Shown: positions 46,306-55,476 of the stretch, piece after piece
How the letters are laid out: each line of letters starts with the position of its first letter
How positions within the stretch are numbered: the first letter of the stretch is position 1
NCBI GenBank assembly: GCA_947494995.1
Contig: CANLWY010000010.1
Span: 1 to 64,000, forward strand
Length of the DNA: 64,000 nt
Origin: an uncultured Campylobacterales bacterium
Lineage (GTDB): Bacteria; Campylobacterota; Campylobacteria; Campylobacterales; Arcobacteraceae
Direction: 5' to 3'
The notes under the pieces: generated by a model
What the model was told of the DNA's origin: nothing
Seen by the model: only the letters and a program-made list of their open reading frames with translations
Databases searched by the model: none
Program-made: the position numbers and the translations under genes

Positions 46306-47403
46306 CTAAATAGTTTTGAATAATTCATTTAATTTTTCGAACTGCTTTTTATTATCAAAGCACTCATTTGCTTTTTCTTGTCCATTTCTTGCAAGTTCTT
46401 CTTTTAGACCACTATCATCGTATAATTTCTCTATTTTTAAAGCTAAGTCTTCGTAATTTCCACTTTCAAAAAGTAATCCAGTTTTTTCATCATCGATTAT
46501 CTCTAGAACTCCACCAGAGTTTGCTCCAATTACAGCAGTTCTACTTTTCATAGCTTCAATAGTAACAAGTCCAAAAGTTTCATTTTTAGAAGTCATTAAA
46601 ACCGTATCAGAAGCTTGCATAAACTTATGTGGTTCTTTTGTAAAACCTATAAACTTAACTTCATTTTGAAGATTATAATCTTTTACTTTTTCTTTGAGTT
46701 TATCTAAGTACTCTTCACTCATTGCATGACCAATAATAAAAGATTTTATATTTAAGTTTTTTTCTTTTAAAATTTTCATTGCTTCAATTAAAAGGTGCTG
46801 ACCTTTAAATTCATTGATTCTTCCAATAAGTGATATCATAAATGAATCATCAACTTTCAGATTTTCTTTAAAACTTTTTATTTCTTCTTCTCTCAAAGTT
46901 TCTGCTTCATTTGCACCAAGATACAAAAGTTCAGTTTTAGGTCTTACTTTTTCAGGAATAAACCTTTGCATTTGTTTTTGAACTGCTTTTGTAACACAAA
47001 TTATAGTATCAATATTTTTATATAAAAAATTATGGTAAAAATCATCTTTGAATCTAGTCATAGTCATATGTCTAGTTTGCACTATTTTAGGTTTTCTTTT
47101 TGAAAATTTCTTTGCTAATACAACTATTGGAATATCTTTTGTCCAATGAAGATGAACTATATCTATCTCTTCTTTATCAATAATCTTTGCAAGGCGTAAA
47201 GATGCACTTATTGAAAAACTACTTTTTCTTTTTAGCTCATATTTTTTTACGTTTGTAATAAAATCTTTTAATTTTGAATTTGAAGATACAAGACATGAAA
47301 CATCAAAGTTTTTTGAAAGCTCATTAGAACATCTAGCCATATAAAGTTCTAAACCTCCTAAATCAGGAGATAAACAAACTTCTAATATTTTTTTATTTAT
47401 CAT
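46306..47403 (-). CDS. GT4 glycosyltransferase of the LPS core
   Basis: 365 aa from the ATG at 47403, preferred to the track's TTG at 47418. The start MINKKILEVC leads into LGGLELYMARCSNELS, then HLHWTKDIPI, VTKAVQKQMQRF, LIGRINEFKGQHLLIEAM and VLMTSKNETFGLVTIEAM, all in GT4 order. A heptose- or hexose-adding core transferase is likely. It overlaps the GT2 gene stop by 11 bp, so the two are coupled. Confidence 0.9.
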   Translation of the reverse strand: MINKKILEVCLSPDLGGLELYMARCSNELSKNFDVSCLVSSNSKLKDFITNVKKYELKRKSSFSISASLRLAKIIDKEEIDIVHLHWTKDIPIVVLAKKFSKRKPKIVQTRHMTMTRFKDDFYHNFLYKNIDTIICVTKAVQKQMQRFIPEKVRPKTELLYLGANEAETLREEEIKSFKENLKVDDSFMISLIGRINEFKGQHLLIEAMKILKEKNLNIKSFIIGHAMSEEYLDKLKEKVKDYNLQNEVKFIGFTKEPHKFMQASDTVLMTSKNETFGLVTIEAMKSRTAVIGANSGGVLEIIDDEKTGLLFESGNYEDLALKIEKLYDDSGLKEELARNGQEKANECFDNKKQFEKLNELFKTI

Positions 47404-48142
47404 TCTTTTGCATCTCAAGCATTAGAGCATATTTCATATATGAACTAAATGCAGAAATAACAGCAACATTCCAACCATGAATTCCATGAAATGCTCCACC
47501 TTTTAAAACTAAAGCTTTAAATAAAGCTCCAACTCCATGAACAAAAGGATCAAAGGCATTTGCACGTTTACCTGCATCATATGAAATTTGAGCACCTCTT
47601 TTAATAAACTTTTCTGTTGTACGAATCATGTGAACATAATCTTCATAAGAATAGTGAAGCATATCTGCTTTTAAATCACAAATATTTTTAGCTTCTACTT
47701 TTGCATGACCTTTTAATTTAGAGTATCCACACTTATTTCTATTGTAAAGCCTTGTTACCCTATCTGGGTACCAAAGTTTAATAAAATTATCACCTACATA
47801 AGTCTTTCTTGCAAATGAAAAACCATCATAAGCTGTATTATCTAAATCAAGTTTTTTAATCTCTTCAATTGCATTTAAATCTAATCTTTCATCTGCATCT
47901 ATACTTAAAACCCAATCATATTTAGCAATAGGTTCTCCAAAAGCTTTTTGAGGGCCATCTCCTAAATACTCTTGTTTTACAACTTTTGCACCTAAAGATT
48001 CGGCTATTTCACAAGTTCTATCAGAACTTAATGAATCAACAACTAAAACCTCATCACAAACTTCTTGTACTGATTTTATAACAGCTTCTATATTCTTTTC
48101 TTCATTTAATGTAATTATATTTGCAGTGATTTTCAAATTCAA
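47393..48142 (-). CDS. GT2 glycosyltransferase, WaaE/KdtX-like
   Basis: 249 aa, GT-A fold: ANIITLNEEKNIEAVIKSV at the N-terminus, VVDSLSSDRT, VLSIDADERLD with the DxD metal site, and a YPDRVTRLYNR stretch typical of WaaE/KdtX enzymes, which add a hexose to the first heptose. A late KGGAFHGIHGWNVAVISAF amphipathic part is usual in this group. The start is TTG with AAGG upstream, under a TATAAT box (48168-48173). Confidence 0.88.
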   Translation of the reverse strand: MNLKITANIITLNEEKNIEAVIKSVQEVCDEVLVVDSLSSDRTCEIAESLGAKVVKQEYLGDGPQKAFGEPIAKYDWVLSIDADERLDLNAIEEIKKLDLDNTAYDGFSFARKTYVGDNFIKLWYPDRVTRLYNRNKCGYSKLKGHAKVEAKNICDLKADMLHYSYEDYVHMIRTTEKFIKRGAQISYDAGKRANAFDPFVHGVGALFKALVLKGGAFHGIHGWNVAVISAFSSYMKYALMLEMQKNDK

Positions 48143-48167
48143 AAGACCTTATCTTAAAATAGTATAT

Positions 48168-48173
48168 ATTATA
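48168..48173 (-). promoter_or_regulatory. -10 box of the GT2 gene
   Basis: TATAAT on the minus strand, about 26 bases before the TTG at 48142, in a 79-bp divergent region. Confidence 0.55.
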
Positions 48174-48196
48174 TAACAAGTTTAATTTAAATAGGA

Positions 48197-48202
48197 TATA
48201 AT
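48197..48202 (+). promoter_or_regulatory. -10 box of the plus-strand GT4 gene
   Basis: TATAAT (AGGATATAATCGCC) 20 bases before the ATG at 48222, with AAAGG in between as ribosome site. It is back to back with the minus-strand box at 48168, so the two start points lie about 50 bases apart. Confidence 0.65.
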
Positions 48203-48221
48203 CGCCTTTTAAAGGTTATTA

Positions 48222-49292
48222 ATGAAACAAAAAACTGCAATTATTTGTCTATCTAGAGTAAATGGTGGAATGGAATTAGCCTCTGTTAAATTAGCAAGAC
48301 TATTAAGTACAGATGTAGAAGTTGAGTTTATTGCTAGAGATAATAGTTATATAGTAAATAAAAAAGAGCATTTTGATGGATATAAAATCAAAGTACATGA
48401 AGTAAGCTTTTCTAGTAACTTAAGCCTTAAACTAATAAAAAGTGTGAGAGAGATATTAATAGAAAGAGAGATAAAAAATATAATCTTTCTTGGTGCTTCA
48501 GAGATGAAATCTTTATATTTTGCAACACTGGGTTTAAATATAAACTTTATTATTAGACAAGGTTCTAAAAAAACTACTTCAAAAAAAGACATCTTTCACA
48601 AACTATTCTACTCTAATGTAAACTATTTTGTAGGTAACTGTGAATATATGAAGCAAAATATTATTGATATTTTACCAGTTCCCAAAGATGCAAAAGTAAA
48701 AAGAGTCTACTCATCATTAAGACTTGATAAAAATGTTTCATATAAAAAGTTTGATGGTAAAATCAACTTAGTTCATGTAGGTAGAGTTCACCCAGGGAAA
48801 GGACAATTTGATGCAATTAAAGCCTGCGATATTTTATATAAAAATGGGTTTAATTTTAATCTTAAGTTCTTAGGAGATATACAAGACAAAAACTACTATG
48901 AGACAATGAATAAATATCTTGAAACACTAGAATACAAATCAAATATAGAGTTTATAGGATATACAAGTGAGGTAAAAAAATATCTTCAAGAAAGTGATGT
49001 CTTTATTTTCCCTAGTTTAGGTGAAGGAATGAGTAATGCAATTATAGAATCTCTTGGCTTTGGACTTATTCCTATTATCTACAATGATACTTCATCGCCT
49101 GAGTTTAAGGAGCTTGGCTTCCATATACATTTAACAGACAAGAATACCATTGAAGAGTTGGGAAAAATAGTTTTAGAAGTGGCAAAAAATTTAGAAATTG
49201 AAAAAAATAAAGCAAAAGAGAATCATAAAAAAGCTTTAGAGGTTTTTGCCTTAGAAAGAGAACAAAAGGAATATTTAGAACTACTTATTTAA
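48222..49292 (+). CDS. GT4 glycosyltransferase on plus strand
   Basis: 356 aa with the GT4 layout: CLSRVNGGMELASVKLARLL at the start, LVHVGRVHPGKGQFDAIKA (about 183-200), IEFIGYTSEVKKYLQESDVFIFPSLGEGMSNAIIESLGFG (about 247-285). LPS core role by context. It runs against the flow of the locus and its last 12 bases overlap the converging YrbL copy 3, with no terminator between them. Donor unknown. Confidence 0.9.
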   Translation: MKQKTAIICLSRVNGGMELASVKLARLLSTDVEVEFIARDNSYIVNKKEHFDGYKIKVHEVSFSSNLSLKLIKSVREILIEREIKNIIFLGASEMKSLYFATLGLNINFIIRQGSKKTTSKKDIFHKLFYSNVNYFVGNCEYMKQNIIDILPVPKDAKVKRVYSSLRLDKNVSYKKFDGKINLVHVGRVHPGKGQFDAIKACDILYKNGFNFNLKFLGDIQDKNYYETMNKYLETLEYKSNIEFIGYTSEVKKYLQESDVFIFPSLGEGMSNAIIESLGFGLIPIIYNDTSSPEFKELGFHIHLTDKNTIEELGKIVLEVAKNLEIEKNKAKENHKKALEVFALEREQKEYLELLI

Positions 49293-49877
49293 TAAAGATA
49301 AAAAGTATTTGTTAAAAGAGTACTTCCTTGGTAATGAATCTTCAAACCGCTTCCATAATCTTTTTATTTTCTTTTGAGTAAAAAAAGATATATATTTAGA
49401 AAAAGGTAAGAAGTCATTATTTACAACCCCATCTATTAAAACTAACCTTGCACTCTTTTGATCAAGTTTCTGATACAACATGTTTTTAGTATTTAAGTCT
49501 TTAACAATAATACCTTCTTTTAAAGTATAACTTTTTAATTCATCTAAAAGTTTAATTGGATTGATTAAAGTTTTTGTCTTTTCATCTTTTTGTAAATAAT
49601 AAGATAAAGTCTTTGAAATATTTCCATCATAATCTTTTATTAAATCATAAACCTCACCTTTCCCTAATGAAGTCTCTACACTTCCATAATACTTTGCTAA
49701 AAGAGTCCAAGAAATATTTCTTTTTTCTAAAAACTTATAGTATTTAATCTCTTTAATGCTTTCAGAGTAATCATTTGAATGGGTAATTTTAATACACTTA
49801 GTATCATCATGAGGATGAATAAAAGCACTTCTATTTGTACCTTTTCCGACAGGCTTATTATTACTTAAATTAATCAT
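49281..49877 (-). CDS. YrbL-family kinase-like protein, copy 3
   Basis: 198 aa with the same plan as the other two copies: GTNRSAFIHPHDDTKCIKI with Lys30, LIKDYDGNISKTL, Asp127 five residues before Asn132 (KDLNTKN) and IDG with Asp149. The catalytic set looks complete. Its ATG overlaps the GT4 gene stop by four bases, again tying a YrbL copy to a transferase. Sequence divergence between the copies is large, so they are old paralogues or separate gains. Confidence 0.8.
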   Translation of the reverse strand: MINLSNNKPVGKGTNRSAFIHPHDDTKCIKITHSNDYSESIKEIKYYKFLEKRNISWTLLAKYYGSVETSLGKGEVYDLIKDYDGNISKTLSYYLQKDEKTKTLINPIKLLDELKSYTLKEGIIVKDLNTKNMLYQKLDQKSARLVLIDGVVNNDFLPFSKYISFFTQKKIKRLWKRFEDSLPRKYSFNKYFLSLLNK

Positions 49878-50995
49878 CTACTTTTTTCTATATTATCTAA
49901 TATCTTTTGTGCCCTTGCACTCCAAGTATGATATTTTAAAAACTTTTCATAAGCATTGTTTGCTAACTTTTCTCTTTTTTGTTTATCTTCAATTAAAGTA
50001 TTAACTGCACTTTCCCATGCATCTAAATCTGAACTATCGACAAGTAAAGCTGTTTCATCATTTAAAGCTTCATATACTACTTTGAAGTTAGAACACACTA
50101 TTGCTTTTTTTGAAGACATATATTCAAAAAGCTTAATTGGAGACATATATTTACTAGATCTATTTCCTTCATTATCACTTTGATAAGGAGCCAATAGAAT
50201 ATCACACATATTTCTATATTTATAGGTTTCTTTTGGTTCAACAAAACCATGGAAGATTAGATTATCTAAATCTTCTTGTGATTTCCAAAACTCTATATCT
50301 TTATCTTTTCCACCAATAATATGAAAAGTTGCATTTGGAACTTTTTTAGCAAGGGATATTATAATATCAATACCTCTTCCTTTAAAAAGACTTCCAACAT
50401 AACCTATTTGTATTTTTTCTTTATCAATATTTACACCAGAAGGTATATTCTCATTAGGGATGATATTTGTACCATTATTTGCAGCTAAGATAGAATCTAA
50501 ATTTAAACCATAACTTTTATTGTACATTTTTTTCAATTCATTTGAATTTACTACAAGCTTTAAATTATTTGTATTCTCTTTCATAAACTTATCAAAAAAG
50601 AAATCATTAAAACCTTTACCATCATAAGGTTCATGTTTTTCAAAAAGAGAAAAAAATCCAGCTTTTTGAGTTAAATAAAAAGCAAACATATCATCTCTTC
50701 CATAAACTATATCTGGATTAATGTTTTGAACCTGCTTTAAACATCTAAATGAATAAATTCTCTTTTTAAGATATTTAATATTTGGAGAATAAAGTTTCTT
50801 TAATTCAAAGTTTTTTTCAACTCCATAATACTCAAAGAAATCATTTATATTCTTCTCTTCTAATTTCTTAGTCCAAGGAGCTAACAAAGTAACCTCATGA
50901 CCTAAAGAAGCCAAAGCATTACACATCTTCATTACATGAATACTATTTGCCGTTCTTGAAGGGATTATCGATCTTGATATATATACTATTTTCAT
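49874..50995 (-). CDS. GT4 glycosyltransferase of the LPS core
   Basis: 373 aa from the ATG at 50995, which has AGGA seven bases upstream; the track's TTG at 51019 would overlap waaL and adds an unlikely tail. YISRSIIPSRTANSIHVMKMCNAL at the N-terminus, IGYVGSLFKGRGIDIIISLAK (about 205-225) and the donor block ILLAPYQSDNEGNRSSKYMSPIKLFEYMSSKKAIV (about 280-315) fit GT4. It is between waaL and YrbL copy 3. Confidence 0.9.
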   Translation of the reverse strand: MKIVYISRSIIPSRTANSIHVMKMCNALASLGHEVTLLAPWTKKLEEKNINDFFEYYGVEKNFELKKLYSPNIKYLKKRIYSFRCLKQVQNINPDIVYGRDDMFAFYLTQKAGFFSLFEKHEPYDGKGFNDFFFDKFMKENTNNLKLVVNSNELKKMYNKSYGLNLDSILAANNGTNIIPNENIPSGVNIDKEKIQIGYVGSLFKGRGIDIIISLAKKVPNATFHIIGGKDKDIEFWKSQEDLDNLIFHGFVEPKETYKYRNMCDILLAPYQSDNEGNRSSKYMSPIKLFEYMSSKKAIVCSNFKVVYEALNDETALLVDSSDLDAWESAVNTLIEDKQKREKLANNAYEKFLKYHTWSARAQKILDNIEKSR

Positions 50996-51002
50996 ATTTT
51001 TC

Positions 51003-52334
51003 CTATCTTGTAATTCCAATAATTAAAAATAAAACTATAAAAGCAAAATATTTTAATAAAAGGTTTAAGTCAATTTTATTTACGGTTATATTTTGTTGTT
51101 TTTTTGCAATCATTGCACTAATTAACACCATTAATAAAGGTAACTCAAAAGTTCCATATAATAAACCACCTGCCATAAATACTAATGCAGATACAATAGT
51201 AATTAGCATAATATCTTTTTTCTCTCGTGAAATATTTTTATAGGTAAAAATGGTATACAGTATGTAAATAAAAAACATTACACCCAAAACCCCATGTTGC
51301 ATTGGAATTTGTACATAAAGATTATGAGGTTTTGATATTATATCTAAGCCTTTTTGATCTTCTGGATATTTTTCTCTTAATAAATCCATATGATCCCCTG
51401 TTCCTGTACCTATAAGAGGATGATCTTTAATTACTTCTATTCCATAAATTGTCAAGCCAATTCTTATCCCAGTTGAGCCACTTTGAAAATATCTTTCACT
51501 TTTAATTACACTATTAAAATTTGTACCTAATTGATTAATTCTTTCATTAATTGTATTTGAAAAATTATATAGAAAAAGACAGGCAGAAAAAAACAATAAA
51601 GATGCTAATATAAAATATTTAATATTTTCTCTAAAAGATAGTACTAAAGTAATAAATATTACAACAACTAATGTCATATATCCTGTTCTACTTGCAATGA
51701 AAGACATATTAGCCAATGCTGTTATAATTATTACTAAAGCAATGAACTTTTTAAACCTATCTTCATTTTTAAAATTTAATATATAATATAATAAAAAACC
51801 AACAAGAAGAGAAATACCTACACCATGATCACTATGTGCAATAAAAGGTGCCGGGCTATATGCAAAAGTTTCCCATATCTCATATTTACCAATAGAAAAC
51901 TCATATGGTAAAAAACCAAAATGAATTAAATATGAAAAAACAATAGAAAAAAACATTCCAAAAATAAATGCACCAATAATTCGAAAGGCAAATCTTATAT
52001 CTAAAAAAGATATAAATACTAAAGGGAAAAGGAAGTATTTTATTTTATCCATATGATCTTTCCCATACTCCATATTATCTGTATAAAGTAATCCTACTGC
52101 ATGAAGTAAATAAAAAGCTAAAATAGCTTGAATAATTCTATTAGAAAAAGCCTCTTTCAAATAGAACCAATAATCTCTTCTATATAAAAAAAGAGCAAGC
52201 ATTGTAAAGAACATTGAACTTTTTGCACCATTATGAATGGGAATCAAAAAAGCATATAAAACTAAAAGATGATTTAACCAAAGCGTTATTTTATCTTTTG
52301 TTTCTTGTGCAGGTGAACTTAAAATATTTGTCAT
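51003..52334 (-). CDS. waaL: O-antigen ligase
   Basis: 443 aa with about 12 membrane helices, of the Wzy_C/O-antigen ligase family. A large periplasmic loop (about 255-345) ends in KPHNLYVQIPMQHGVLG, whose His is the family's conserved residue, and SRTGYMTLVVV holds the conserved Arg near 215. It moves the polymer from undecaprenyl pyrophosphate to the lipid A core. A Wzy role is less likely since the O-antigen cluster has its own candidate at 25530. It shares four bases... of context with no gap: its ATG meets the LtaS-like stop at 52334. Confidence 0.85.
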   Translation of the reverse strand: MTNILSSPAQETKDKITLWLNHLLVLYAFLIPIHNGAKSSMFFTMLALFLYRRDYWFYLKEAFSNRIIQAILAFYLLHAVGLLYTDNMEYGKDHMDKIKYFLFPLVFISFLDIRFAFRIIGAFIFGMFFSIVFSYLIHFGFLPYEFSIGKYEIWETFAYSPAPFIAHSDHGVGISLLVGFLLYYILNFKNEDRFKKFIALVIIITALANMSFIASRTGYMTLVVVIFITLVLSFRENIKYFILASLLFFSACLFLYNFSNTINERINQLGTNFNSVIKSERYFQSGSTGIRIGLTIYGIEVIKDHPLIGTGTGDHMDLLREKYPEDQKGLDIISKPHNLYVQIPMQHGVLGVMFFIYILYTIFTYKNISREKKDIMLITIVSALVFMAGGLLYGTFELPLLMVLISAMIAKKQQNITVNKIDLNLLLKYFAFIVLFLIIGITR

Positions 52335-54334
52335 TATTTACCTTTTTTATATTCTCTAATTAAATACTCAGTTATTGCTAAATTAGCTTTATAATAATTC
52401 AACATTTCAATACTTGTTTTCTCTTTTAACTTATTTAATTTTTCAATTTTTTCATTATTTGTTACAATCATTGAACCATTAAAACCAAAATGATTCTCTT
52501 CATTCTCAAAAAGATTTTTCCCTATTGAAATGTACTCTTTATCTTGAAGTGTTAAATTATATAAAGTTGGAAAAATATCTTTATGTGATCCTGTTACTTT
52601 TGTATTGATTGATAACTTATCTTTTAGACTTTGTGGTAAATAAAAGTATAAAGGTATATTTTTTGAATTTAAAAGTTTATTATCATCATACTTCATAATA
52701 CCATCAATTGTATTATTATCAGCAGTTACAACAACAATTGTATTATCTTTAAATTTACTTTTCTTGAACTTATCTAAAAAAACTCCAACTTGATCTACGG
52801 CATAGGCATAAGAAGCTAATCTTTGTTTTGCCAAATCAAAATCACCTGTTATATGATTTTTAATAGTTTCATTAAAGACTAAACTTTTATTTTTATAATC
52901 ATTTGGTATATTATAAGGAGGATGATTGTTAGTGCTAAGTGCTACTATAAACTGTTTTTTATCACTTTTTTCTAATTTTCCTAAAATATGCGAATACAAA
53001 TATTCATCAAAGATTCCCCAAGGATGGAAATATTCATCTTCTTCTTTATCCTTTTTTTCTAGATTATTATATATATTTATTTTACCTTCAACATTTTCAT
53101 AGCCTTGGAACTTTATAAAACTACCAAGGTTTCTCCATGTTAAATCTCCACCATAAATAAATGACGTTTCATAACCTTCATCTTTATATAAAAAGGCTGG
53201 AGTATAAGTAAAACTTGTCTGCTTATACGTTGATTGTGAAAAAGCAAAAGATTTTGGTCTATGTGGAATATTTAACAATAGTGCTTGCAAACTTGATATT
53301 GTTCCATCACCTGCTGAAATCATATTAGTTAAAAGTATATCTTCATCAAAATACTTTTTTAATTCACCCAAGATATTAAACTCATCACTTTGATATTTTA
53401 GTATTGGCATTCCAAAGCTTTCTACCATAATAACAACTATATTATACTCATTATCATCAATTTTTTTTGTTTTATATGTGATATTTTTCAATAGATTCTC
53501 TCTATTAATATCTTTTGTACCCTTATAAACTTCAAAAGCTTTTTCAATATTATCTTTATATCCAGTTACCTTAAGTAGATCATACTTACGCTTTAAATAT
53601 TTTTTTCTTGCATTTAAAGCATTAGTAAAAGCTCTAAAGCCATTGTGAGAAACTTTATTTATAAATTCATCTTCAGATACATTTGGAATCATCTTCCCTA
53701 AAGGATACATTCCGAAAGTTCCCCTTACAGCAAGAAAATTCAAAATAAAAATTGTTGCAAAAACTAAAGCAGAAAATCTAAAAAACTTAAAAAAATTAAT
53801 ACTTTTATCTTCTGTTTTAAATATTTTGTTAATTAAATAAAATAGAAAAGCCAAATATCCAAAAAAGATAGTAAGAATTAAAACCACATTATAATTTTGC
53901 CAAAAAGTAATTAATAGTGCTTTTGTATCATCATCAAAAAAACCAAAAAATAGAATATTTATATGATCTTTAAAATATGAATAAAAACCAAAGTCAGCAC
54001 ATAAAAAGAAACTAACAATTGAATAAGTGATAAAAAGATAAAAAACAAAAAACTTTTTTGAATATTCTAAAAACTTTTCACTCTTTAAATAGTATAAAAC
54101 AATTAAAACAATTGTTGGTAGCGCTTGAATATACCCAACTACAGTTAAATCAAGTCGAAACCCAAGAAAAAATGCTTTTAAAATATCAGAATAATACCCA
54201 TCTAATGAATCTAAAGGAGAGTAATAGTTAAAGAAAACTAATCTAAACAAACTCATCAAAAACAAAAATAAAAGATGTGCAAATATTAACTTTTTAAATA
54301 TATTGAAAACTTTTGACATCAGTAAACTATTCAT
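52334..54334 (-). CDS. LtaS/MdoB-type phosphoglycerol transferase (sulfatase fold)
   Basis: 666 aa. Five membrane helices (within about 12-205) precede a periplasmic sulfatase-fold domain with VIMVESFG (metal Glu305), AGDGTISSLQ (nucleophile Thr345, the GT-x2-S form), FIYGGDLTWRN and STNNHPPY. This is the LTA-synthase-like family; in Gram-negatives its members such as MdoB add phosphoglycerol to periplasmic glycans. Next to waaL and dgkA, an LPS or glycan decoration that releases diacylglycerol is likely. It shares one base with waaL. Confidence 0.87.
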   Translation of the reverse strand: MNSLLMSKVFNIFKKLIFAHLLFLFLMSLFRLVFFNYYSPLDSLDGYYSDILKAFFLGFRLDLTVVGYIQALPTIVLIVLYYLKSEKFLEYSKKFFVFYLFITYSIVSFFLCADFGFYSYFKDHINILFFGFFDDDTKALLITFWQNYNVVLILTIFFGYLAFLFYLINKIFKTEDKSINFFKFFRFSALVFATIFILNFLAVRGTFGMYPLGKMIPNVSEDEFINKVSHNGFRAFTNALNARKKYLKRKYDLLKVTGYKDNIEKAFEVYKGTKDINRENLLKNITYKTKKIDDNEYNIVVIMVESFGMPILKYQSDEFNILGELKKYFDEDILLTNMISAGDGTISSLQALLLNIPHRPKSFAFSQSTYKQTSFTYTPAFLYKDEGYETSFIYGGDLTWRNLGSFIKFQGYENVEGKINIYNNLEKKDKEEDEYFHPWGIFDEYLYSHILGKLEKSDKKQFIVALSTNNHPPYNIPNDYKNKSLVFNETIKNHITGDFDLAKQRLASYAYAVDQVGVFLDKFKKSKFKDNTIVVVTADNNTIDGIMKYDDNKLLNSKNIPLYFYLPQSLKDKLSINTKVTGSHKDIFPTLYNLTLQDKEYISIGKNLFENEENHFGFNGSMIVTNNEKIEKLNKLKEKTSIEMLNYYKANLAITEYLIREYKKGK

Positions 54335-54337
54335 TTT

Positions 54338-55126
54338 TTACTTGCCTTCTAAATTTTTAAGTGCAACAAATAGTTTAAAGAAAGATTCACCATCTCTACC
54401 TATAATTTTCTTCATAAAACTTTTTTGACTTAAACTGATTAAAAAAGAGATTCTATTTGCCAACTCTTTAAATTTTATATAAAAACTTTCATTTGAAGGA
54501 ACCAACTCAATATACCTTTTAATTACATACTCATAATCAACTTCAAAACTTGCTCTTGTTTTAGCTAAAGACAAAAGCAAAAGCAATAAATCTCTAAACT
54601 GTAATAGCTTTAAGTCAACACTTTCATTAAAACTATCTTCTAAATCTATTGTATAAATTCTTCCATCTTTATAAGTAAAATTTCTAGCTTGTGCTCCACC
54701 ATGGAACTCATTTGCATGGTGTATTTTTGCTAATTCATCTAAAATAAGATCGATAAAGTAATACATTTTTTCTTTGGAAATATCTCTTTTCCTAATATAA
54801 GAGTTAATCATTTTACCACCATCTTCTAATACAAAAAACTCACTATTTTTATATAAGATTTCAGGGGTATTTATACCCAATAATTTTAGTTTTGATATTT
54901 TATTAGTTTCATACTCTAAAGCTTCAAATTCTGTTTTCCTTTCAACTGGTAAAACTACTTCAAAAGAAAAAAGTTTATAAAAAAACTTATGAAAAATATT
55001 AGATTTTGTAGCCCTTGCCTTTTTCAGCCAATATCTTTTCCCCTTGTACTCAAAAGAGAATATCTCTTCACTGTTCTTTGAATATAATTCAAGAACTAGC
55101 TCTTCAAATGTTTTCTCTACGCCCAT
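54338..55126 (-). CDS. Kinase-fold protein (BUD32/InaA-like) without the usual catalytic Asp
   Basis: 262 aa from the ATG at 55126, preferred to the TTG at 55144. Kinase-like N-lobe with KGKRYWLKKARATKSN, an EYETNKISKLKLLGINTPEIL helix and strand, then FHGGAQARNFTYKDGRIYTIDLED. The His-x-Asp catalytic spot reads HGG, so Gly takes the place of Asp, while the Asn and the DLED metal Asp remain. Some BUD32-like bacterial kinases share the HGG form. It lies between dgkA and the LtaS-like gene, overlapping the dgkA stop by 10 bp, so a role in LPS or lipid phosphorylation is possible. Confidence 0.7.
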   Translation of the reverse strand: MGVEKTFEELVLELYSKNSEEIFSFEYKGKRYWLKKARATKSNIFHKFFYKLFSFEVVLPVERKTEFEALEYETNKISKLKLLGINTPEILYKNSEFFVLEDGGKMINSYIRKRDISKEKMYYFIDLILDELAKIHHANEFHGGAQARNFTYKDGRIYTIDLEDSFNESVDLKLLQFRDLLLLLLSLAKTRASFEVDYEYVIKRYIELVPSNESFYIKFKELANRISFLISLSQKSFMKKIIGRDGESFFKLFVALKNLEGK

Positions 55127-55473
55127 ATTAAAATAATCACCCAAGTTGTAACATGAAGTCCAATACTAAACATAACAGCAGTTGAACCTATGTCCTTTGC
55201 AGTTTTTGCTAAAGGAGCATGTTCAGTTGTTACTAAATCAACTACATTTTCAATTGCTGAATTTACTAACTCTATTATTAATACTAAAATACCCGTTACT
55301 AGTAATATAAGTTTATACATTAAATCAACATCAATATATATAATTCCTGCAATAATAAAAACAGCGACAAAAAGCTCCAAACGAAAAGAACTTTCAGTTT
55401 TAAAGGCATGTTTTAAGCCATCAATGGCATATTGTGTATTTTTAAAAAGGTGATATTTTGGTTTATTATTCAT
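55117..55473 (-). CDS. dgkA: Diacylglycerol kinase
   Basis: 118-aa trimeric inner-membrane kinase. An amphipathic N-terminus is followed by three membrane helices and the signature ELVNSAIENVVDL (about 68-80) and AKDIGSTAV (about 93-101). It converts diacylglycerol to phosphatidic acid for re-use. The gene is placed right before the kinase-like and LtaS-type genes and 10 kb from an EptA-type gene, both enzymes whose reactions should leave diacylglycerol. Confidence 0.95.
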   Translation of the reverse strand: MNNKPKYHLFKNTQYAIDGLKHAFKTESSFRLELFVAVFIIAGIIYIDVDLMYKLILLVTGILVLIIELVNSAIENVVDLVTTEHAPLAKTAKDIGSTAVMFSIGLHVTTWVIILIWA

Positions 55474-55476
55474 TTT

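Noticed and set aside
55190-55453. Plus-strand ORF of 87 aa over dgkA
   Set aside because: Antisense shadow; DgkA is complete with all signatures.
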